From contig CM049315.1 in the NCBI GenBank assembly GCA_026874595.1, positions 36,596,164 through 36,660,163 on the forward strand: a DNA stretch of 64,000 nt, written 5' to 3'. Below the pieces are notes generated by a model that ran no database searches, was not told where the DNA came from, and worked only from the letters and a program-made list of their open reading frames with translations. The DNA is from Sipunculus nudus (taxonomy: Eukaryota > Annelida > Sipuncula > Golfingiida > Sipunculidae). Positions within the stretch are counted from its first letter, which is position 1. Every line of letters begins with the position of its first letter. Position numbers and translations under genes: made by a program. Shown here one piece after another: positions 54,806 through 64,000 of this stretch.

Positions 54806-56724
54806 AAATTATCTCAATGGTGAGATAACCCTGCGGGTGTATGTTAGATGACCATGCAGTAGTAAACAATGGTGAGATGGCCCTGTAGTTGTATTTTTAG
54901 GTGACCATGAAGTAGTAAACAATAGTGAGCTGACCCTGCAAATATATGTTAAGATGACCATGCCTTGGTAAACAATGGTAAAGTGACCCTCTAGTTTTAT
55001 GTTTAGTTGACCATGTAGTTGTAAACAATGGTTAGATGACAATATAGTTGTATGTTAAGCTGACAATGCATTTGTAAACAATTGTGAGATATACCTGCAG
55101 GTTTATGTTTAGCTGACCATGCAGCAGTAAACAATGGTTAGATTCCCCTTGCAGGTCTATGTTAAGATGGCCATGCAGTTGTAAATAAAGGTGAGATGAC
55201 CCCTTAGTGGTATGTTTTGATGACCATTCATTGGTACCATGCATTGGTAAACAATAGTGAGATGACCCTGCAGGGGTATGTTTATCTGAAAATGCATTGG
55301 TGCACAAATGTTAGATGTACCTGCAGTTGCATATTTAGAGAACCTCAAGTGGTAAACAATAGTGAAATGACCCTGCAGTTGTATGTTAAGATGACCATGC
55401 AGTGGTAAAAATAGTGCGATAACCCTGCAGTTGTATGTTTATCTGACCATGCATTGGTAAACAAATGTTAGATGTACCTGCGGTTGCATATTTAGAGAAC
55501 CTCTAGTGATAAACAATAGTGAGATGACCCTCAGTTGTATGTTTAGAAAGTCATGCAGTGGTAAACAATAGTGAGATGACCCTCGGTTGTATGTTTATCT
55601 GACCATGCATTGGTACACAAATGTTAGATGTACCTGCAGTTGCATATTTAGAGATCCTCAAGTGGTAAACACTAGTGAGATGACCATCAGTTGTATGTTA
55701 AGATGACCACGCAGTGGTAAACAATAGTGAGATGACCCTCAGTTGTATGTTTAGCTGACCATGCAGAAGTAAACCATGGTAAGATGATCCTGCAGTTGTA
55801 TGTTATTCTGATCATGCATTGATACACAAATGTTGGATGTACCTGCAGTTGCATATTTAGAGAACCTCAAGGGGTAAACAATAGTGAGATAACAATATAG
55901 TTGTATATTTAGCTGCCCATGCAGTAGTAAACCATCGTGTGATGATCCTGCAGTTGTATGTTTATCTGACCAGGCATTGGTACTCAAATATTAGATGTCC
56001 CGGCAGTTGCATATTTAGAGAACCTCAAGTGGTAAACAATAGTGAGATGACCCACAGTTGTACGTAAAGATGACCATGCAGCAGTAAAGAATAGTGAGAT
56101 GACCCTGCAGGGTTATGTTAAGATGACCGTGTTTTTGTAAGCAATGGTGAGATGGCCCTGCAGTTGTATCTTCAGGTGACCATGCAGTAGTAAACAATAG
56201 TGAGCTGACCCTGCAAATGTATGTTAAGATGACCATGCTGTGGTAAACAATGGTGAAATGACCCTCTAGTTGTATGTTTAGTTGACCATGTAGTTGTAAA
56301 CAATGTTGAGGTGACCCTGCAGTTGTATGTCTTGATGACAATGCAGTGGTAAAGAATAATGAGTAAACCCTGTAGGTGTATGTTAAGCTGACCATGCTGT
56401 GGTAAACAATGGTAAGATGACCCTGAAGGGGTTTGTTTAGAGAACCATGCCGTGGTAAACAATGGTGAGATAACACTGCAGGGGTATTTTTAGCTGAAAA
56501 TGCAGTTGTATACAATGGTGAGATGACCATGCAGTTTTATGTTTAGATGACTATGTAATGGTACACAATGTTGAGATGACAATACAGTTGTATGTTTAGA
56601 TGACCATGTAGTTGTAAACAATGGTGAGATGACATTATAGTTGTATCTTTAGGTGACCATCCAGTTGTAAACAGTGGTGAGATGACAAAATAGCTGTATG
56701 TTTAGATGACCATGCAGTGGTAAA
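54806..56724 (+). repeat. 53-bp dimeric minisatellite, copy B array
   Basis: About 1.9 kb, some 35 dimer units of GATGACC(C/A)TGCAG... with TTGTATGTTAA and TGGTAAACAATGGTGA. Sub-blocks with the GCATATTTAGAGAACCTC variant at 55320-56040 form a higher-order repeat. Long - strand frames here are a by-product of the period. Confidence 0.92.
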
Positions 56725-58556
56725 CAGATAACTTGGTGGAAATCAAGCTCTGTCTGTGCCATCAATGCTCCCGTGTACCATGTTTTATTTTCTTATGAGC
56801 ACGGCAACGGCGTCCCGGGGCTGTTTAAACCAATTAAAATGTATCAATGGTACCGGCTTTTATAACAACATACACAGCCATAGTCGCCTGTATTCCAGCC
56901 TTAATGTTTTAAATGTGCACGTATAATACAAAATGGTATGGTCATCAAAACAAATATGAGCTTATTTACTCACTTCACGTATCCCGATGCCCATAGGCCA
57001 GCAGAGGTGTACTATTTTGGGAACAGATAAAATTATCAGGATGTATGTTTAAGAACTGGTCATAAAACACTACAGGAGGTATCCTGCATACTGTAGAACC
57101 TCTGCTGAACTATTGTCACGTGATCTGGCTGTGTAGACAGAATTTGTGGGTTATCAAGAGAAGATTCTAATATATTTGTAATGTGGTCATACTACGCTCT
57201 TCCCGAAGCAATTATACACTTCAGTCGTCCCAGACATCATTTCGTGTAAAGGATGATTTCTATAGAAAAACACCCGGGTAGGCACAGAACACCGGTATAC
57301 AAACTCTCAACAAGGTTTGTTTCTGGGCCCTATGCCAAAATGGGTGTTATTAGATGTCAAATGGGTTAAACAGAAAAGTTATATTTATTAATACTTACGT
57401 CAGTATCGTTACATATGCAAAGTTTAAGCACAGATGAATGCAAAGATAAATGCACAGTTGACAACGCACACTGATATTTTAACATGTGTTTTGCACGACT
57501 TGTATATTTTTATTTAAAAATACAGTCTGTGATTAAAAATATGTATATATGAATCCAAAGGAAATAAATTTGTTGATTAGGAGAATAAACACAGAAGAGG
57601 CACCGATGATGAAAAATAATCAAGTAAAATAATCAAAAATTACATGAAAATGTACCTCGTGCGACAAATTTAATTCACTCTTGGATTCCAAACACGTCAT
57701 ATTTTTACTCCTTAAAGGGGCCTTAACCGATAACTAATGTCTATTTACGAATGATAATCCCTTACACAATTCATAAAAGTTTACCTGGACCTGATCCCAA
57801 GGAACAAAAGGTTGTTCTTTTATATTTCAATTTATTTATAACATATGGGGCTCCGAAAATAATCTCATCTACTTTGAAAAAGGATATATGGCAGCAAAGT
57901 AAGTCGACCAAATTCTATTTAAATCCCCCACATCAAAAATTTTTATTTTTATTTTCATCTTTATAGTAGATAAAATAAAAACTATTAGATGAGATTTCCT
58001 TTGTTATGTAGTGCTTTAACCTGTTAAACAAAAAATTCTGTTATTTTCATGCTTTTCACTGATCATATGACAGTTTTATCAAAGCATACAAAATAGGTTA
58101 AAAATTAATTTTGCACGCCCGCACCGATTTTTTTAAAATAGAGTGCCAAAGAACCAGACCTTTTTTGGTCTAAGACCAGAAATTGCAACACAAATGCTCA
58201 ATGTAGTTTTATCCAACCACTGGACGATATCAGCTATAATTATTTAATAAAAGTTCACATATACACAAACCTATGTACGAACCATATCGCTCCTAACTTT
58301 TTCCTACATACTTTTCATTCACGCAAACAAGCTGGATGTTGTAAAGTCTATATCTGGTAACTATTGGTAACCGATATCATCAACATGAACGACATGATAA
58401 GGAAAAGTGCATGAGGTACACCTGAAATTGAAAAACCGTTCAAAAGAAAAAGTAACAGTTGCCCGGGAGCTGATACCATCTTCTGCAATGGCATGAAACT
58501 CGGAGTGAAAACACCATGCTCCAACGATCTTAATAGTTAGGTATATTTATAAATAA

Positions 58557-58570
58557 TATATATATACATA

Positions 58571-58618
<48 letters not shown>
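58557..58618. repeat. (AT)n microsatellite in copy B
   Basis: About 60 bases of AT. Confidence 0.93.
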
Positions 58619-58623
<5 letters not shown>

Positions 58624-59919
58624 GAGTTAGCCTCCGTTGTAAAGTGCTCAATGGCCTACAGACTAGGTCAGAGCGGTATAACTCTGAAGAAAATCAATAC
58701 ATATATATATATGTGTGTGTGTACAATATACATTTATATACAATTGGCAAGCACACTAGGTGAGGGTTATCTCCAACCCCAAGTGCAAAGCATTGCATGC
58801 CTCAGTGCTGCCCTGACAAACACGTACACATGCATACTTCTTGGATGTGTAGTTTTGTGTGACATACTTGACACAGGTTTATCATATTCACCCCAGATAT
58901 ACATACTCATATAATTTATCAATGAAGACTGGATAATTATAATGTAATTATACTGGAAACCACATGCAGGTTGTGAATGTTTGGTAGAAGGTTAACTTTC
59001 CTGATAAATAAAATATCAATATATTGAAAATTAGTGCCTTTGCCCTTTAACTGCCAACATGCATGTGTACACTTAGTCAAAACTGAAATGAACCTCAGGT
59101 CGAGGCAGGCAACCTAACTGGTCAAATAATGATACCATGTATAATATGCACACCATTAACAGCACTTCAAATGTATGCAATCGCTAAGCAATCTCTGGCA
59201 GCCTAACACACACACACCCGCCCCGAGCCCGACGTCCACAATTGAGCGATATATTGGGAAAAGATTAGAGAGTACACAACCGTAGAAATAAGGTCAAAGT
59301 GAAAAATTAATAGCAGGAGCAAATTTGTGATCAAGGACTAATATTTTGCCCATATTTCAGCTTTTTAAAATAAGCTATATTGAAATTCTATCCCAAGCAA
59401 AATAAAATGAAAAATTGATATATTCCTGGTTTAGCATTTTTGAATATAGAAATTAAGCCCCATTTCAAAAGCCATCTGGCATCACACTATCATGGTGTTT
59501 CTCTGTTTTGATTTGAAATATGATTCTCATTGGTGACAGCAGGCCTTTTTCTTGGTGGCTTGGGGCCTGGCCTATATTATTTTCCCGTGCAATGAAACGA
59601 TGCTACCGTGTAGGTCTATTTCAGTTTCCCTAGTTTATAAAAAAAAACAATTATTTAAGTGGATATTGCCGACGCTACTTAACATAACAATTATGTACAA
59701 TAACCATTGAAACAGCCGCATTGTTTTAATATTATGATCAATATAATACTATGCCTGAAGCACAAGCACCTGACACTTTTTTTGGAGGTTGGGGGGCCAT
59801 ATAAAAAGCACTGGGGGACACATTTTAATCAAAGGTAGCGATAAGATATGCAAACAGACAGTCGGGAGGGGGCTTTGTCAGCGCTCATTATATCAACCCA
59901 CACATGTTTGTAGACGACG

Positions 59920-60370
59920 CAGCAATGATAAATATTGTTTACCCTTAGATGACCCTTCAATGGTAAATTATTTTATATGACACTGCAATGGGAAATAATG
60001 TTTTGACGACACTTCAATGATATTTAATGTTTAGTTGTTCCTGTCACGATAATATTTACAGGGTAATGCAATGTAAAACTATGTTTAGGTGACCATGCAA
60101 TTGTCACCAATATTTAGATGATCCTGCAATGATAAACAATGTTTAGATGACCCAGCAATGCGAATATTATGCCGTCACTGCAGTTGTTTACAATATTCAG
60201 ATGATATTATCCTAAATTATAAATGACCCTCCGATGGGAATGTTTATATGACCCTGCAGTGGTTATGTTAAAATGGCGCAGTATTGGTAAAGTTTAGATG
60301 ACCCCGTGACGGTTATGTTTAAATGACGCTGTAATTGTTATGTTCAAATGACCTAGGAATGATAAACAAT
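59920..60370 (+). repeat. Diverged minisatellite at the B/C boundary
   Basis: GATGACCC(T/A)(G/C)CAATG units like those at 53940-54340, then 'GGTTATGTTTAAATGACGC' variants. It leads into the third, partial copy. Confidence 0.8.
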
Positions 60371-60690
60371 GACCTTAATCGAACTAAGACTATTATTGTG
60401 CAATCAATGCTCCGTGTGCTCCTTGGTTTAGTTCTGAGCACTGTAGTAACGCTCAGGAGCCATACAAGCATAGAGAGCGACCAGGGCAGCTGTAACAATC
60501 CCAATATATTTTTACACCAATAATCGCCTGTATCCCTGGCCTCTATACCCGATGCTGCATCGATAATACAATAAACAGTTTGGTTATTAAAACAAGGCTT
60601 TCATGTCTAATAAAATCAAACTTAGCTAAATTGGTCACTTTACCTTATGAGAGTGCCGAAAGACAGGCAGAGATGTTCTATTATTAGAAT
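60371..60690. repeat. Segmental duplication, partial copy C, left part
   Basis: GCAATCAATGCTCCGTGTGC, GAGCACTGTAGTAACG and AATAATCGCCTGTATCCCTG follow the order of copies A (50635-) and B (56745-) with clearly lower identity. Confidence 0.7.
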
Positions 60691-62293
60691 TGTAATTGTG
60701 CGAAGGAACGAACCCATATTTCATGGTCTCACAAAAAAAGGTTGAACACATTTCAATGAATAATGATGCATTTTTATGTCGATGATCCGGCGAAAGACGT
60801 TCTCAGCCGACGTCATAAATCCACAGTAATGTACATACATACCATGTTAAACAAAAAAATGATGTCATATAAAAATTACAGTCTATATATAATATTATGC
60901 ATGTATGGATATGCTCTTTTACCTCAATTTATTCACATTTCACTTGATATATGTTTAAGGTGATGACTTGCTGCCGCCATAACGTAAACAACTGTCCAGT
61001 GTTAGTGTATTCCACTGATCATGTCACGTGACATGTTATCTCCTGTTCAAATCAACTTTGTACTTATGTAAGTTTATCTTATTCAAAATAAATAGCACGT
61101 TTTAATATTTTTTTTATTTTACATGATTTATACCCTATACTTAATAAAGGCCCTTTCATCCATTTTTTTTTATTTGTCAACCTAAAACTTCATTATGTTT
61201 GAGTTGCATGTCATATGTTAATATATCTCATGGGTGATATATAGCACTTAAAATCAAAATGACGTCGTATCAAAGACGGTCTCAGCCAAGTCAAACAAAA
61301 AGATGATGTCTAACAAAATTTTAGTCAATATATCTTTTCAGTGAGATTATTTTACCTCTTAATATCCATATTTACCAATATTAAATACGATGTAGTCACA
61401 TCTTATTGTTGTCATTTTTTTTAAATTTGTTTCAATATTCATTCGTAAGAAATGTTGTCACACAATATGTGACCAGATTTAATAATATAATATATAAATA
61501 TATATATATGTGTGTGTGTATATATATAATAGAAACTTATATGGCTCGTCAAATTAAATGTGGTAACATCTTATTTTTGTCAATATTTAATAGTAAAAAA
61601 TTAAGGTCACACTATATGTGGCCAGATTTTATAATATTATATATTAATAATATTATTATATTAATATATAATAACCTATATGTCTCATCAAATAAAAGGT
61701 GGTAAAATCTTATTCTTATACATAATTTGTAGGTAAAAAAATGAAGTAACACTATATGTGACCATATTTTATAATTTTATTATATAATGCAATCTTATAT
61801 GGCAGGTCAAATAAAATGTGGTCACACTTTATTTTTATTTATAAATATTTCCAATATTTATTGGAAGACAATGTTGTCATCCCATATATGATCACATTTT
61901 ATAATATAATGTATTATACAAGCTTATATTGCTTGTTAAATAAAATGTGGTCACATCTTATTTTTTAAAATATGTATAGGATAAAATGTGGTCACACCAT
62001 TTCACACTTTATGTGATCAACATCACTGTTAATTCACAACAGTCTGTTTCACGGGATGCGACCCAATCATCAGGTGAATGTGGTTAGAATGAAGCTAACG
62101 GCGTGGTTTACGAGATTACGAGATTATGCATTTTTTCTATTCGGGGCGGGGGAGGGGGGGCATGTGAAAGACTGACACTGATCCTATTGTCCTCGGGTGC
62201 ACAATAGGATTGGTCGGGGTACACGTGGGATACTGGAACGTAACAGGGCAGGGCATATAGGTTGTTTATTGTTGTAAATTTAATATATAACAC

Positions 62294-62300
<7 letters not shown>

Positions 62301-62337
<37 letters not shown>
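62301..62337. repeat. (TA)n microsatellite
   Basis: 37 bases of TA in the fold-back element loop. Confidence 0.93.
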
Positions 62338-62339
<2 letters not shown>

Positions 62340-62508
62340 GAAACTTACAATTCTCTTCGAATAAAATGTGGTAACACCTTATTTTTTCAATGTATATTGG
62401 TAAAAAATGTGTTCAACCCATATGTGACCAGATTTTATATTATATATAATACTAACTTATAAAGCTCGCCAAATATAATGTGGTCACACAACATATATAA
62501 CCGCATTT

Positions 62509-62511
<3 letters not shown>

Positions 62512-62593
<82 letters not shown>
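62512..62593. repeat. (AT)n microsatellite
   Basis: About 80 bases of AT in the fold-back element loop. Confidence 0.95.
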
Positions 62594-62595
<2 letters not shown>

Positions 62596-63416
62596 TTTAA
62601 AAAAAATTGGGATATTATGGAGCAAGTATAAATTTAAATGTGGTCATACCGTATATTAATATTTTTTTAAATGAGATCACATTTATAATGTCATTAATTA
62701 TAACAAATAAATGTTGTCACACCTTTTTATAATTATCTTATAAAAATGATGGAAATTATCATGTTAGTATAATAAAATATATTGTAACATAATGTGGAAG
62801 AACGTGTTTCGTCCGTGTATCTCTTAATTTTAAGTGGTATATCACTTATGAGAGATGTTGACATATGACATGCAGTTTAAACATACAAAATAAAAAAAAA
62901 TGGATAAAAGGGCCTTTATAAGATATAGTATGTATACCATGTAAAATAAAAGCAATCATTTTTAAAACGTGTTTATTTATTTTGAATATGATAAACATAC
63001 ATAAGTATAAATTTTAAATTGAGCAGGAGATCACGTGACACATATGTCACGTCACATGTTCAGTGGAATACGCAAACACTCGACAGTTGTTTACGTTATG
63101 GCAGCAGCACGTCATCACCTTAAACGTACATCAAGTGAAATTTGGATTAATAGAGGTAAAAAGGTATATCCATACATGCATAATATTATATATTGACTAT
63201 AACTTTTATTAGACATCATCATTTTGTTTAACATGGTATATATGTAGATTACTGTGGATTCATGACGTCGGCTCAGACCGTAAGATACAAAAATATGATA
63301 TCATTAGATGCGCCGGATCGTCAACTTTAGCATGTCAATAAATTTCAGTGAAATGTGGTCACACAAGTTTATTTATTAGACAGAGAAATAAGGGTCCGTT
63401 AATTTGCACGATTAGC

Positions 63417-63545
63417 ATTAGAATAGATGAAATTATCAGAATGTATATTTAGGAACTGATCATATAAAACTACACAAGGGATCTATTAAAATGCAGACAC
63501 TCTGCTGAACAAATGTCACGTGATGAGGCTGTGTAGATAGATCTT
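63417..63545. repeat. Segmental duplication, partial copy C, right part
   Basis: GATGAAATTATCAGAATG, CTCTGCTGAACAAATGTCAC and GAGGCTGTGTAGATAG continue the A/B order exactly where the left part stops. Confidence 0.75.
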
Positions 63546-64000
63546 TTCATTTCGTACATTTTAGGTGTACAAACACACAGTTAATGTACCCTTATTTCAT
63601 ATATTACTTAATTCATGTAAACGTTATTAGTTTGTAACCACAAAAAAAGGCGGCCCGTCTTGACCTAAATGTTAGGGCTGGCTTGAATGTACGCATTCCT
63701 GGAAACAGCACTCTTACTTTCCTAAGCATTAATATTTGTGGGGGGAAGTGCCTATTTTCGGTTACTTTCAACAATTTAGACTTTGCTTCAGACTTCAGTT
63801 TAATGGAACAATAAGGCTGGCTGAAATTTTTATTTATGTTCAAACTAAAGCGAAATGAATACACTGTTATGAGTTTATCTTACCAAAAAAGTTCCATCAA
63901 TTAATCTCAAAATTAACATTAAGCGACTATAAGGCGAAAGAAAAAATTAAACCACAAAAAAATATGACCTGGTTAAGTACCCTTAATATTGTCTATGTAC
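63546..64000. other. Window end, no feature
   Basis: AT-rich sequence without recognised gene or element. Confidence 0.5.

Larger units (their letters stand above)
54345..60212. repeat. Segmental duplication, copy B
   Basis: Partner of copy A. It lacks A's 48850-49560 and 52880-53040 segments and has about 100 extra bases at 58615-58720 after its (AT)n tract. The minisatellite is longer here (54806-56724) than in A. Confidence 0.88.
61260..62800 (+). repeat. AATGTGGTCACA tandem-like repeats in the loop of the fold-back element
   Basis: Variants of AAATAAAATGTGGTCACA followed by TTTATAATATAATATA recur about every 80-130 bases (61555, 61690, 61810, 61940, 61985, 62365, 62475, 62635). Each holds GTGGTCAC or GTGACCA. 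A partial third copy of the arm sequence lies at 61255-61345. Confidence 0.75.
60691..63416. mobile_element. 2.7-kb fold-back transposon with about 560-bp inverted ends
   Basis: A perfect 8-bp target duplication ATTAGAAT flanks it (60683-60690 and 63417-63424). Outer ends TAATTGTGCGAAGG and, reversed, TAATCGTGCAAATT; the arms (60691-61250 and 62832-63416) match throughout at roughly 75-80%. Copies A and B have the uninterrupted site. No transposase frame. Confidence 0.88.

Noticed and set aside
56015-56530. 171-codon open frame on the - strand, with an overlapping open frame beside it
   Set aside because: It lies wholly in the 53-bp minisatellite. The period is not a multiple of three, so the same repeat is read in all frames; stop-free runs in several frames come from the repeat itself.

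Overview
The window is animal genomic DNA. It is AT-rich, intron-rich and full of repeats, with short exons bounded by GT/AG and separated by introns of hundreds to thousands of bases. The receptor architecture (EMI half-domain, EGF repeats, FN3-like region, membrane span, tyrosine-kinase-like domain), a GT92 glycosyltransferase and dispersed repeats of a kind familiar from mollusc genomes suggest a mollusc, perhaps a bivalve. That assignment is inference; no rRNA or mitochondrial marker is present.

Gene 1 fills bases 1 to about 39,660 on the + strand. I reconstructed 22 exons, the first cut by the window edge. All 21 junctions keep frame and give 1,211 codons to a stop at 39,511-39,513. The product is a single-pass receptor: EMI half-domain, two EGF-like modules, about 600 residues of unassigned ectodomain, an FN3-like module, a membrane span, a tyrosine-rich juxtamembrane segment and a complete kinase fold. 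The catalytic Asp of HRD is Arg, the Asp of DFG is Gly, the glycine loop and the alpha-C Glu are lost, and the activation loop has no Tyr. The beta-3 Lys and the C-lobe structural motifs survive. This is predicted to be a receptor pseudokinase.

The most unusual structure is in the two introns that follow the EGF exons. Each holds a minisatellite whose unit is a copy of the end of the exon just upstream plus its splice donor (53 bp units in intron 3, 74 bp units in intron 4). In both arrays the exon-derived part lies between an AG and a GT, is a multiple of three (18 and 51 nt) and keeps phase 1, so many units look like in-frame micro-exons.

Other introns of gene 1 carry insertions: an LTR-like element that splits the intron 3 array, a 3.4 kb inverted-repeat element (intron 7), a 2.77 kb hAT-type element with an 8-bp target duplication and an internal tandem array (intron 15), and a 960-bp element ending 34 bases before a kinase exon (intron 16).

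From 39.7 to 46 kb is intergenic, with one old repeat split by a 408-bp hAT-type MITE. Gene 2, a GT92 glycosyltransferase, lies on the - strand at 46.0-47.5 kb, tail to tail with gene 1. From 48.4 kb on no gene is seen. That part is a roughly 6-kb segmental duplication (copies at 48.4-54.3 and 54.3-60.2 kb) containing 53-bp minisatellites, plus a diverged third copy split by a 2.7-kb fold-back transposon with an 8-bp target duplication.
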